A stretch of DNA of 64,000 nt from Hymenobacter sp. J193 (GTDB lineage: Bacteria; Bacteroidota; Bacteroidia; Cytophagales; Hymenobacteraceae): positions 124,001 through 188,000 of the forward strand of contig NZ_JAJONE010000006.1 in assembly GCF_024700075.1 (NCBI RefSeq), given 5' to 3'. The notes below the pieces were generated by a model that made no database searches, was not told the DNA's origin, and was given only the letters and a program-made list of their open reading frames with translations. This document shows positions 36,364 to 44,913 of the stretch, one piece after another (the first letter of the stretch is position 1; the number at the start of each line of letters is the position of its first letter). The position numbers and the translations under genes were made by a program.

Positions 36364-37344
36364 TCAGCGCTCCTGCTGGTCCTGGCCACGCTCAGTTGCT
36401 TGGCTCTGCCCGGCCTCCCGCGCCTGGCCTGGGACCTGGCGGCACTGCTGGTCTTTAGCGCTTTCCATCACTTCACTACCAGACTGCCGGTGCACCGCGT
36501 CAAGCGTAGTGCTGATTCGCTCCAAGTCCGGGCTTTTCAAGCTGTACTGCACGTTCAGGTAGCTAACCCGCTGGCCCTGCTCTGATGCCGCGGCGGGCTG
36601 CACGTCGCTTACCTGTGCCCCACTCATGCGAACGGCCGCTTGTACCGCCTCGGCCTGGCCGCGGGCACCTGGCGCCCGCGCTGCTTCCGTAACCCGGATA
36701 GTTGCCTGCTGCATGTCCGCTGCCGATTGAGCTAACAACTGGTTAACCCGCTCCATCCGTTGGACGTGGGTCACGACACCCTTCACCCACTCCGGCGGCA
36801 GTGACTGCAAAGGAGCTATCAGGCCCTTTTCGATGAGCGCACCCGGCTGAAATGGCCGGCTGGTATTGTCTATCAGCTCGATGCGGTCAAATTCCTTATA
36901 GTTCTGCTTTAGCAGGGAAAGGGACTGGTGGTACCGCTGCTCGATGATGGCCGGGGGCACGTCGTGCCCGCCCTTGGCCACGCGGCTCAGTACCCGGTCC
37001 TGGCACTCGCGCACGGACTCCAAGCTGACGTACACCAACTCAATGCGGTAGCCGGCTGCTTTCGCGCCATGAATCAGCTTGTAGTCATTGGTCTGGGCCA
37101 AGTTGCTCTCAACCGAGAAAGAAACCCTGCTGTCACGTAGTTCCTTGATGCGCTGGGCGGTCATCGCCTCCACGTCAAAGCCGCTGAGCTGGGGGTTCTG
37201 CTGTTTCAGTACGTCGCCGTTCACCTGTTCCACCGATGGACTACGAGCCGCCATTGCGTTGAATAAGGTGCTTTTACCCGCGCCGTTTGGGCCGGCGAAC
37301 ACATAGAGTACTGGTTGCTGCTCCACCGGCCGCGCTTCGCTCAC
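36364..37344 (-). CDS. Zeta-toxin/AAA P-loop kinase family protein
   Basis: 326 aa from a GTG start (37344). P-loop FAGPNGAGKST (residues 16-26), then the catalytic-acid region EQVNGDVLKQQNP and SFSVESNLAQ, followed by YRIELVYVSLES and Q-x-R-x3-S type GGHDVPPAIIEQRYHQSL, all typical of zeta toxins, which phosphorylate UDP-N-acetylglucosamine. The last about 120 residues are a Gln/Ala-rich extension of unknown role. Its start overlaps the stop of the small upstream gene by 1 bp, forming a toxin-antitoxin-like operon for plasmid maintenance. Confidence 0.8.
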   Translation of the reverse strand: MSEARPVEQQPVLYVFAGPNGAGKSTLFNAMAARSPSVEQVNGDVLKQQNPQLSGFDVEAMTAQRIKELRDSRVSFSVESNLAQTNDYKLIHGAKAAGYRIELVYVSLESVRECQDRVLSRVAKGGHDVPPAIIEQRYHQSLSLLKQNYKEFDRIELIDNTSRPFQPGALIEKGLIAPLQSLPPEWVKGVVTHVQRMERVNQLLAQSAADMQQATIRVTEAARAPGARGQAEAVQAAVRMSGAQVSDVQPAAASEQGQRVSYLNVQYSLKSPDLERISTTLDAVHRQSGSEVMESAKDQQCRQVPGQAREAGQSQATERGQDQQER

Positions 37345-37572
37345 TAGGCTCCTACAGCGTCAAGCAGTAGCCGGCGCGTCTGTGGCTGGGTCAGCGAAAC
37401 CTCGTACACCTCACCGGTGGCAGGGTATTCGTGCACGTAGCGGCCTTGCTCGTCCCGGTAGGAAAGGAAAGTATTCGCGGCAGCTGCCTCGAGCGCGCAG
37501 CTGCTCCCCAATGGATTTCTGAAACTCCGGCGTCGTCAGCTGGGCGAGAAAGTTGGTTACTGGGGAGTTCAT
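37344..37572 (-). CDS. Putative antitoxin partner of the zeta-like toxin (frameshifted)
   Basis: ATG at 37572: MNSPVTNFLAQLTTPEFQ, then a one-base shift near 37488-37493 gives LEAAAANTFLSYRDEQGRYV and ...VYEVSLTQPQTRRLLLDAVG to a stop at 37344. About 76 aa. The stop and the toxin GTG share one base (TAGTG), a strong sign of coupling. It does not resemble epsilon antitoxin; the second half looks like a small beta-strand/helix domain common beside Bacteroidota zeta-like kinases. Both the frame reconstruction and the role are inference. Confidence 0.5.
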
Positions 37573-37722
37573 GGTAGGAGGCAAAGGGTACACGAATATA
37601 ACGCAAGCGCCGGTAAAGTAGTGGCATTGTGCCCAAGAAAATGAGCGCAGCAACCGGCCAGCAGGTACTGAAAGAGGGGAGGGGCAGTTGGGAAAAAAGG
37701 AAGGGATGCCCCCGCGACTTAC

Positions 37723-38229
37723 CTACTGGTCGTGCTGCTCGTCGCCGGGATGCTCGGGGTACTCCTCGCTGTCTTGGTTATCATCCGGCTCCTCCTGGGG
37801 AGGGTATTCCGGTATCCAATCCTGCGCGGTGCCGGTGGCGACTTCCTCGGCCTGGCAGTTGGGCACGGGTTGCGCAAGCTGCTGCGGGGACTGGGGCCGG
37901 CGTGGCTCCAACTCGCGGCCAAAGAAATGGCCTAGCGTTACGCCGGGTGCCTGCTTTTGGTACCAGTCGGGCATTTCGTCCGGCTGGCAGATTACGCCTA
38001 AGTACCCGTCGGCGTGGAAATAGGCCCGCACGACGGCTGGACCAAAGCCGTTCATGTGAATATGAACGCGGGAGCCGATTTCAGGCACGGCCGAATCTCC
38101 CGACCAATCGAGGTTGATTGGCAGGCTCAGGCGGGTTGGATAGCCCAGCCACTGCGGGCAAGGGGTCACGGAATTCAGCCACTGGTAGGGGCTAATCTGG
38201 GGCTGCTTCGGCGCGGGGGTAGTATTCAT
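37723..38229 (-). CDS. Hypothetical plasmid protein, paralogue of the next gene
   Basis: 168 aa. A central domain (RVHIHMNGFGPAVVRAYF, HADGYLGVICQPDEMPDWY, TLGHFFGREL) is followed by an acidic Glu/Pro/Asp/Gln-rich tail. The central part aligns with the product of 38284-38724 (HAAGFIGLVTQPFHPGS, HCVFGSQLA). The domain looks like a small beta-barrel. No family recognised. Transcribed with its paralogue. Confidence 0.55.
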   Translation of the reverse strand: MNTTPAPKQPQISPYQWLNSVTPCPQWLGYPTRLSLPINLDWSGDSAVPEIGSRVHIHMNGFGPAVVRAYFHADGYLGVICQPDEMPDWYQKQAPGVTLGHFFGRELEPRRPQSPQQLAQPVPNCQAEEVATGTAQDWIPEYPPQEEPDDNQDSEEYPEHPGDEQHDQ

Positions 38230-38283
38230 AGCGGTATATTTCCTATTGAGAAAATCAGATTGGGAGCTATCCGGCTGCTGGTG

Positions 38284-38724
38284 CTAGGCTGCCTGGGCAA
38301 GCTGGCTGCCGAAAACGCAGTGGGCGCGGGGGTGCATCTTGTGGGCACGTCGGCTGCCGGGGTGGAAGGGCTGGGTCACGAGGCCGATAAAGCCGGCGGC
38401 GTGGCAGTAGCCCAACACCTTCACCGTTTCGACCTTCCCGCCTTGGTTAGCGCTCACGTACACCCCGACTGGGGGCACCGGCTGCTGGGCCGACCAATGC
38501 AGCCCGCCTGGCAAGGCTTTCAGGCTGGGCACGGCGGTAAACTCGGGCGTGGCCAGGCGCAGTTGGGCCGCTTCCTGGCGGGCCTGCTCAGTTGCGGCCT
38601 TCTTGGCGGCGTGGGTGGCGCGCATTTTAGCCAGACGAGCGGCGGGGATGCGGCGGGCGGGGCGGTACAGATTGGCACTTTTCATGGCTAGAAGGGCGTT
38701 TTTTACGTTGTTGCTTACACTCAT
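38284..38724 (-). CDS. Hypothetical plasmid protein, paralogue of the preceding gene
   Basis: About 146 aa from ATG 38724 (MSVSNNVKNALLAMKSANLY). Basic helical N terminus (ARLAKMRATHAAKKAATEQA), then the domain shared with 37723-38229 (VKVLGYCHAAGFIGLVTQPF). ATG 38724 was chosen because the upstream codons run into the 36-bp palindrome at 38749-38784, which could be this gene's operator. Function unknown. Confidence 0.55.
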   Translation of the reverse strand: MSVSNNVKNALLAMKSANLYRPARRIPAARLAKMRATHAAKKAATEQARQEAAQLRLATPEFTAVPSLKALPGGLHWSAQQPVPPVGVYVSANQGGKVETVKVLGYCHAAGFIGLVTQPFHPGSRRAHKMHPRAHCVFGSQLAQAA

Positions 38725-38748
38725 TAAACGTAATAGACGCATCCTAAG

Positions 38749-38784
38749 TTGCAAAACATACATTTATAAATGTATGTTTTGCAA
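38749..38784. repeat. 36-bp perfect palindrome
   Basis: Each half is TTGCAAAACATACATTTA or its exact complement, with no loop. It lies 25 bp upstream of the ATG at 38724, between divergent genes. It could be a dimer-binding operator, a cruciform-forming site linked to replication or transfer, or a factor-independent terminator. Confidence 0.8.
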
Positions 38785-38958
38785 GTATTATTCAACCTTT
38801 TTCCCCCACTGCCCCTGAGTAGGCTAGTGCATGGTGGTATTGGTTTCATTGTGGCTTGGACCAAGAGCTGACGGACCGTGGCCAAGTGAGAGATTTTGCC
38901 CAATCCTTCATCCTGGTTGTCTGGCAACATTTCCCCCGTTCTGGAGGTCTTGGTAGCT

Positions 38959-39432
38959 ATGAGCTACATCGTGAGAGACCAAGAGTTAGTGCTTCAGCAC
39001 TGGCCGGGTAAAGGAGCCTGGACTTATCACCTTATCATCCCGAACTCGCGTGATATTCCCGGTACGTGGGGTCACATCAAGGTGTCGGGCACAATAGATG
39101 ACTACACGGTTGAATCACGGAATTTGGCCCCGCGCAAAAATCAAGACAAAATGCTCTCTGTGAATGCTGCCATCCGCCAGCATTTGGGCAAGCAAGCTGG
39201 CGACACGGTGCGCGTCACGCTCTATCGCGAGCCTAACCCAGTATTGGTCCGCGAAGCCGCGGTACTAGCTTGCTTAGACGACGCCGGCGTGTTGACGTCA
39301 TTTAACGCTCGGAACGCCAAAGACCGACGAGCTTTATTGCACGAGGTGTTTTCTCAGCCGGACGCCACGCGACAGGAAAAGAAAATCCTGGCCCTGATTG
39401 CTATGCTTGGCTTGCAGAGTACCACTGGGTGA
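38959..39432 (+). CDS. DUF1905/YdeI-like protein
   Basis: 157 aa from ATG 38959 (MSYIVRDQELVLQHW), with GGAGG at 38943-38947 as a ribosome-binding site. N-terminal DUF1905 barrel: AWTYHLIIPNSRDIPGTWGH, IKVSGTIDDYTVESRNLAP, GDTVRVTLYRE. The C-terminal helical part (KDRRALLHEVFSQPDATRQEKK) resembles the YdeI/OmpD-associated module with its TRxxR core. Members are linked to stress or bacteriocin protection, but the biochemical role is not known. Confidence 0.65.
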   Translation: MSYIVRDQELVLQHWPGKGAWTYHLIIPNSRDIPGTWGHIKVSGTIDDYTVESRNLAPRKNQDKMLSVNAAIRQHLGKQAGDTVRVTLYREPNPVLVREAAVLACLDDAGVLTSFNARNAKDRRALLHEVFSQPDATRQEKKILALIAMLGLQSTTG

Positions 39433-39943
39433 ATTCACGAGAAGTGCAGTTTCAGCAGGCAGTGTGGCCGCTCATTCAACTTTTGGACTAAAGTTTTAAC
39501 TAAAATCCATAGGGTAGTGAATGCCGCACCCGTTCTTGGCTTCATCGGAGAATAGCTAAAACTTGCCCTGTGCGCGACTTGGCGGCTGGATGGTAGCAGC
39601 GCTACATGAACGGCTGCGGGTTGATTCTGCAGCCTCTTGAGGCACTAATTCAGCCCTTCCCGGCTCGGCTGGCCTCCATTGGTAGTGGGTTAGTAATTAG
39701 AGAAGTAATAAAGGAGTATAACAGGAAGTAGGTGATAGTAGAAAAAGGTAATTAAATCTTGAAAAAGTACAACGTGTTTTTATTCGCGTATATGCTTTTT
39801 TGGACTGTCCTGTTTTGTTGATTCTCGACTTGCCCACACAGTTTTATACCCTAAATGCTTCTCGTTCTCGCGTAACAAGGTTGTAGGTTATTTTAAGAAG
39901 ATGGTAAGGTAAACCCTAATAGTAACTAGTAAGGAGTAAATCG
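39433..39943. other. Non-coding region upstream of the iterons (origin flank)
   Basis: 511 bp without a supported gene. Becomes AT-rich from about 39680 (TAGTAATTAGAGAAGTAATA), as expected for a DNA-unwinding region next to iterons. Probably part of the plasmid origin together with 39944-40057. Confidence 0.5.
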
Positions 39944-40057
39944 AATAAACCTGCTTCTTTAAGGTAATAAACCTGCTTCTTTAAGGTGAGTCTGAGTGAA
40001 TAAACCTGCTTCTTTAAGGTAATAAACCTGCTTCTTTAAGGTAATAAACCTGCGCAC
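39944..40057. repeat. Iterons of the plasmid replication origin
   Basis: Four identical 22-bp direct repeats starting AATAAACCTGCTTCTTTA and ending AGGT at 39944-39965, 39966-39987, 39999-40020 and 40021-40042, arranged as two tandem pairs 11 bp apart, plus a partial fifth copy AATAAACCTGC at 40043. They lie about 100 bp upstream of the Rep gene, the classic organisation of an iteron-controlled theta replicon. Confidence 0.9.
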
Positions 40058-40155
40058 TTTTACACAAGCTGGTTTTTTCGCCGTATGTTTCGGCCTGATA
40101 TCACTGGATGAGGCAAAAGTGTCTCTGGTGGCTGCAACCGTAACCTATCGGCTAG

Positions 40156-41289
40156 ATGTTAGGAAACCGACTACCCCGCGTTACCCTGCCTGTTCCCATG
40201 CTGGAACTAGACCTTCAGTATGAGCCCGAAGCGCTGGCGCGGGTCAAGCAGCATTGGGCAGCCACCTTCGCCCACCAGCGCAGAATTTCCGTGTACGGCA
40301 AGCGCATTATGGCGCGGGTGATGGAACAAATCAAGGAAGATGACTTGCAGCTGCGCGACTACTATCAGCTGCGGGTTTCCTCCGTGGTTGAGGGCACTGA
40401 CATTGATACCGACACGGCTTATTCTTTCCTGAAAAAAGCTATCTACGAACTGGCCCACGTCACCTGGGAGTTCGAGAGCCTGGACGGGAGCGAGTGGTAC
40501 ATCCGCCACCTGCTGGATACGACCAAGGAACGGCGCGTAGGCTTCAAGGATGGCATTATTACCATCATTCTGAACCCGCAGCTAGCGCCTTACTTCGTTC
40601 AGATTGCCGGTCAGTATTCGACCTACAAGCTGGATGGCTACATGGGTCTGCACAGCTGGTACAGCATGCGGTTCTTTGAGATATTATCCGCGTTTCGGGA
40701 TACCGGCTGGTGGGAAGTGTCGCTGGAGGAATACCGTCTGCTCATGGACTGCGGCCAAGAGCTGGACAAGTACGGCTCCCCCAAAAAGGACCGGAAAGGC
40801 AACCCGGTCATGAAGCACGCCGACACCAACGAATTGATTAAAAAAACGGTGCTGGGGGCACAAAAGGAGTTGGAAAGAACGCCCTGCGCCTTCGTCTACA
40901 ATCCTATCCTGGAGGCTAACCGGGCCGGTAGGGGACGGAAGAAGATAGTGGGCCTGCGCTTCGAGCTGCTGCACAAGCAGTCTACTGTTATCCCGGCCTC
41001 GTGGCTGGCCGACGAAATACTACGCCCGGTTATCGACCGGCTGCGGGAGTTCAAAGTTACTGAACGTAACATTGCACTTTACCTAAAAGTGATGGAGGTA
41101 GTCGAAGCCCGCAAGCTATTGCGGGAGTGGCAGCTCAAAGAGAACAGCCAGAAGAAGATTGACGACAAGCAGAAGTATTGCAACGCCGTTTTCGTGCGGG
41201 TCGGCAAGCAAATCAGCGAGGAGAAGAAGAAAGATGCTCTACTGGCCCGGCAGGTGGTGCAAGCCGCACTGGGGTTTGATAAAAAGTAG
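40156..41289 (+). CDS. Rep_3-type plasmid replication initiator
   Basis: 377 aa with the two winged-helix domains of Rep_3/RepB initiators: helices around RRISVYGKRIMARVMEQI and DTAYSFLKKAIYELAHV, then HSWYSMRFFEILSAFRDTGW with WWEVSLEEYRLLMDCG, the conserved second WH signature, and KIVGLRFELLHK. It binds the iterons upstream to open the origin and at higher dose limits copy number. The gene appears intact. A weak -7-like TATGTTTC lies at about 40084. Confidence 0.87.
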   Translation: MLGNRLPRVTLPVPMLELDLQYEPEALARVKQHWAATFAHQRRISVYGKRIMARVMEQIKEDDLQLRDYYQLRVSSVVEGTDIDTDTAYSFLKKAIYELAHVTWEFESLDGSEWYIRHLLDTTKERRVGFKDGIITIILNPQLAPYFVQIAGQYSTYKLDGYMGLHSWYSMRFFEILSAFRDTGWWEVSLEEYRLLMDCGQELDKYGSPKKDRKGNPVMKHADTNELIKKTVLGAQKELERTPCAFVYNPILEANRAGRGRKKIVGLRFELLHKQSTVIPASWLADEILRPVIDRLREFKVTERNIALYLKVMEVVEARKLLREWQLKENSQKKIDDKQKYCNAVFVRVGKQISEEKKKDALLARQVVQAALGFDKK

Positions 41290-41435
41290 CTGGCCCGTAG
41301 AATCGCATACTCGTTCCCGATAAGGCCTGGCTCCTGAACCCAGTGGTGCTTATCAGCTTTCGATAATTGTATTCCCAACGCTACGAGAGGAAATACCTGT
41401 TAAAGGCCATTTCCGGTAGGCACTTCTATCGCTAT

Positions 41436-41897
41436 TTACTCGACCACCTCAGGGCCCCATAGCTTCCGCACCCAGTTGCGCAAGGCATAAATACGGGAGT
41501 TGACGTAGCACTCCTGGCAGTGGCTGAAGTTCCACAAGCAATCCACCGTATCCGTGAATAGGTGGAACAGCAGACCTACGGCTACAATCTGCGTCGCCGG
41601 CAGCAGGAGCAACAGCACGTATGCCGGTATGGCGTAGAAGGAGTGCAGCGGGTGATACCCAACACTGCAGCGCAGCGGGTCGAAAATGGGTTTGGCCAGC
41701 AGGTGGTCCAGGTCAATGGCCATCGTGGCCAGCATAACTAGGTAGGCGGTTTGCCACATCAGAGGAAAAAACACCAGCGCCAACACGACCGGAAAAACGA
41801 AGTGCAGGCCGTAATGCACCAGCGTTTGGGCGCTGGATAGCTTGGGGAGGCGTAGTCGCGGGGGCTGTGCGGAGCCACCAAGTGGGTGGCATTGCAC
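41436..41897 (-). CDS. DUF6122 family membrane protein
   Basis: Core begins at about VHYGLHFVFPVVLALVFF and has four hydrophobic segments, with TMAIDLDHLLAKPIFDP and LLFHLFTDTVDCLW, conserved Asp/His residues of DUF6122, seen widely in Bacteroidota. The family recalls membrane metal-dependent hydrolases but has no assigned activity. The start is uncertain; the N-terminal about 28 residues before HYGLHF look non-family and a GTG just before that core is also possible. Upstream frames suggest possible indels. Confidence 0.65.
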   Translation of the reverse strand: MQCHPLGGSAQPPRLRLPKLSSAQTLVHYGLHFVFPVVLALVFFPLMWQTAYLVMLATMAIDLDHLLAKPIFDPLRCSVGYHPLHSFYAIPAYVLLLLLPATQIVAVGLLFHLFTDTVDCLWNFSHCQECYVNSRIYALRNWVRKLWGPEVVE

Positions 41898-41963
41898 GCC
41901 GTATCCCCGGGCGTTACTTCGGCAAACCTTCTGCCCGGCTCACCGGCCGACTTTGTCTTCTGC

Positions 41964-42221
41964 TTACGCCCGCTGTTTCGCATGTTTGCTACCCGAGGCC
42001 GTGCGTCGGTATTGATTCGCTGCGGCAGGGTGGGGGGGATACTGGGCGGTGACGACCGTCGCTGTGTCAACGCGCTGGGCCGGCGGCGGATGGTGGTACC
42101 CGGGGCCAGTTGCAAAACGAGGGCCGATAGCCGATGAGCGGCAACCGGTCAGTAGCAGAACCAAGCCGGCAGCAACGGATAGAATGAGTCGAAAAACAGA
42201 CAACGGAAGTACAATGAACAT
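41964..42221 (-). CDS. Small putative lipoprotein
   Basis: 85 aa from ATG 42221 (MFIVLPLSVFRLILSVAAGL) with a lipobox LLTGC after a hydrophobic stretch, so an outer-membrane or periplasmic lipoprotein is likely. The remainder (FATGPGYHHPPPAQRVDTAT) is Pro/His/Ala-rich. An overlapping frame continues as DARPRVANMRNSGRKQKTKS, so the C terminus may be altered by an indel. Function unknown. Confidence 0.45.
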   Translation of the reverse strand: MFIVLPLSVFRLILSVAAGLVLLLTGCRSSAIGPRFATGPGYHHPPPAQRVDTATVVTAQYPPHPAAANQYRRTASGSKHAKQRA

Positions 42222-42276
42222 TTCCACGGAACAAGCCGGCTGGTGACCCACTTGGCCCCCATCGCTCGCTGAAAGC

Positions 42277-42308
42277 AAAAAGGCAGCTCCGCAAGAGCTG
42301 CCTTTTTT
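42277..42308. terminator. Terminator downstream of the DUF305 gene
   Basis: Stem AAAAAGGCAGCTC/GAGCTGCCTTTTT with a 5-nt loop; the stem arms provide the T-run on both strands. Confidence 0.85.
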
Positions 42309-42326
42309 CACGGACTAAAATCAGGG

Positions 42327-42938
42327 CTAGCGGTTACGCGTCAGCCAGCTCTGCAAGGAGGCTATTTCCTGGCGCTGGTCGGCGATGATGGCCTGGGCCA
42401 GGGCGCGGGTGGTGGTGTTGCGGCCGTATTGCAGCAGGGCCTCCGAGTTGTCGATGGCCGCCTGGTGGTGGTCCACCATAAGTTGGGCAAAGTCATAATC
42501 CGGCCGGGCCGTCATCGTGCGGGCGTCGCTGGCGGTCATCATCTTGTCCATGTTGGTTTTCTGCACGGTGTTGAACTGCGGCACCAGGGGCTGCATGGGC
42601 TGGTGGCCGCTCGTGAAGGCGTTGAACTGCCCGATTTCGGCCCGCTGCTTGGTGATGATGTCCTGGGCAATGGTCTTCATTTCCTGGTTGCTGCCGGTGC
42701 GCAACTCTTCCTCGCTCATCTTGATGGCCGCGTCGTGGTGCAGCACCATCTGGGTGGCGTAGTCGTGGTCGGGGTCCTGGGTTTTGGCCTGCGCGTCCAT
42801 CTGCGTCATCATATCCATCATGATTTTCATGTAGGCGCTATCGTGCTTCATGTCGTCCATGTCGTGGCCTTTGGAGCAGGAAGCTGCGAAAAGCCCTAAC
42901 AGAACCAGCAGTAGCAAGTGTAAACGGAGACGGTGCAT
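42327..42938 (-). CDS. DUF305 lipoprotein (putative metal-binding)
   Basis: 203 aa. Lipobox FAASC at residues 17-21 after a hydrophobic signal. Two DUF305 repeats, each with a H-H motif: DYATQMVLHHDAAIKM and DFAQLMVDHHQAAIDNSE, plus Met/His-rich stretches (KGHDMDDMKHDSAYMKIMMD cut before further Met). DUF305 proteins are ferritin-like helical bundles frequent in copper and silver resistance loci. A CTTGCATAATTT motif lies about 80 bp upstream at 43014-43025. Confidence 0.87.
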   Translation of the reverse strand: MHRLRLHLLLLVLLGLFAASCSKGHDMDDMKHDSAYMKIMMDMMTQMDAQAKTQDPDHDYATQMVLHHDAAIKMSEEELRTGSNQEMKTIAQDIITKQRAEIGQFNAFTSGHQPMQPLVPQFNTVQKTNMDKMMTASDARTMTARPDYDFAQLMVDHHQAAIDNSEALLQYGRNTTTRALAQAIIADQRQEIASLQSWLTRNR

Positions 42939-43013
42939 GGCGTTGATGAGGTTTTTATGAACCCCAATAACACCAAATACCGCCTATTGGATTTTACAAA
43001 TTCCTACCATTTC

Positions 43014-43025
43014 CTTGCATAATTT
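43014..43025 (+). promoter_or_regulatory. Copper-island motif CTTGCATAATTT upstream of the DUF305 gene
   Basis: Exact copy of a 12-mer also present at 48320 and 48377 upstream of copA. Located between the DUF305 gene start (42938) and the end of the gene at 43039. Candidate operator. Confidence 0.45.
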
Positions 43026-43038
43026 CCGGCTTCGCTTA

Positions 43039-44789
43039 CTACTCCGGCTCGTCGTCTGCGCCACGGTTGATAATGGGCAGAATCTGGTACAGCATCTCCT
43101 TGGGAATGCCCAGCATATCGCGCTTCTCTGCGTAGTTTTCCAAAAATAAGGCGAAGGGATGCACGCTCTGCATCTGCCGCTGCTCGTCCTCGGCGTCGCT
43201 GATACCGGCCCAGGCTGGGGTACGCAGGTAAGCCACGTACTCTTCCAGCACGTCTTCAAACACCAGCCGCCCATCGCGGAAGTCCTCGTGGTAGGCTAGA
43301 AGCGTATCGGCGTCAATGATAATCAGCGGGCGCACGTTGTGCACGAATAGCCCTTCCTGCTCCAGTTTGGCTAGCTCTTCCTGAAACCAGTCGTTGACAA
43401 CTACGTTCAAGCCGGGCTGGTTGTAAAGCCGGTCGTGCACCACCAGCACCGGGTATAGTATCAGCTCGGCCGGGTCGAAATCGGTATCAAAAGCCAGCTG
43501 CTTGCGGAGCAGTCGTGCTACGTTGTTGGCCAGCTGCTTCGCCGCTTTGGGGTGCTGCTTATCGTCTTCGTGAAACTTCTTTTTACCTCGTCCAGGTACG
43601 TGGCAAAGTCGTGGCCCGCCTTGGCATCCTTATGCACCAGCACGTCTTTTGACTCGAAGAGCACGGCCCGGTTATCGTTACGGAAATAGTAGTCGGGCTC
43701 TGACTGCCCTTTCAGCTGCCAGCCATCGAAGATGGCCCGGCCGCTCAGAACCAACCCCCGGCCCTGAAAAATAGCATCCAGCAGCAGATAGAGCAGGTAT
43801 TGTTCTGAAAACAGGTCGCAGTAAACGGAGCGCCAATCCGGCTCCCGCTGGCCTTTTGGCAGCGTCCTATTAGCGACATTGAACTGGAAATATAGTCCCT
43901 TGTGCAGTGCTTCCAGTACCAGTACTGGATAAACCAGTGCAAAAGTACCCGGCTCCTCTTCACACAGCGGCGTAGCTCGCAGACTAGTGAAATCGGCCTG
44001 GTCTAACGGTAAGTTCTCGGGAAGAGTGAAATGCCGTAAAAAGGCGCGATTAGCCTCAAAGTCAGCATCGGGAGCTAAATCAACCGCAATTCGGCCGCGT
44101 TTCGTGGCCTGAATGACGGGCCTGATTACCCCGCCAAGCTTGCGGAAGTATTCCGGCCAATCCTGGCAGCCGAAGCGCTGCAAAAAGGCTTGCAACAGAG
44201 GATTGAATCTAGCTTCTGCCTCCATAAACTCAAAAAATCGCACCGATTTCATGAGTTGCAGCATGGCAATATTGGGCAAGCGATGATTCACCAACTCAAA
44301 GTCAGAGAAAGTACCTGCCAGCGCTAGAGCCGCCAACCGTTTTGTTGGTAGCAACCGATTAGCATCCGCCATGGCCTGGTCCTGCTGCCGAATGTATGGG
44401 CCATTTAGCGCCAGGCAGGCCTTATAGAGGTTTCGCTCTACCTCTGGGTAGGACTGGGTGTCCGGACAATCGGGCAACTCAAAGCAGTAGCCATAAAGCT
44501 GAAGCACTACCTTGGGGTGCAAGAAATTAACCTTAGCCCCAGTGCGCTGAGCTAAGTCTCTCATTTTATGATACACGACCGTTGCAAAAGAGCGATTGTG
44601 CGGAGCAAAAATCTGCTCCATGTCCGTTTTATAGTCACGCTCCGAGGCGGGCACCTGACTTAGGTAACCTAGCAAATGTGCCACGCATTGCAAGCGTCGC
44701 AGCCGGCTGATACCCGCCAGATAAGTCTCAATGGGTAAGCTTGGGTCAGCAAATACGTCGGAAAAGTCAACGAGAAGTTGTCGGGTCAT
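43039..44789 (-). CDS. Large hypothetical protein with PD-(D/E)XK-like nuclease motif (frameshifted)
   Basis: About 583 aa after restoring one A in a run of five (43580-43584), which gives EVKKKFHEDDKQHPKAAKQL and joins the two frames. The first about 350 residues are helical with no recognised domain (VAHLLGYLSQVPASERDY, LPNIAMLQLMKSVRFFEF). Residues about 370-420 contain GQSEPDYYFRNDNRAVLFES followed by KD, the D-(x)-ExK pattern of PD-(D/E)XK nucleases. The C-terminal region is acidic and helical. I do not recognise the family. Restriction or defence is possible. Confidence 0.55.
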
Positions 44790-44913
44790 AACAGAGCAGG
44801 AGCCAGGAAAATAGGTGAATGGCTCCTGAATTGATGAACAGCGAAAAACTGCCCGGCGTTAATTATACTGCTGACTTTTCCCGCATATAGCCTGCTTACC
44901 CACTTACCGGCGG

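Noticed and set aside
39944..40057. Second CRISPR candidate (22-bp repeats)
   Set aside because: The repeats are back to back or 11 bp apart, precede a Rep gene and fit iterons.
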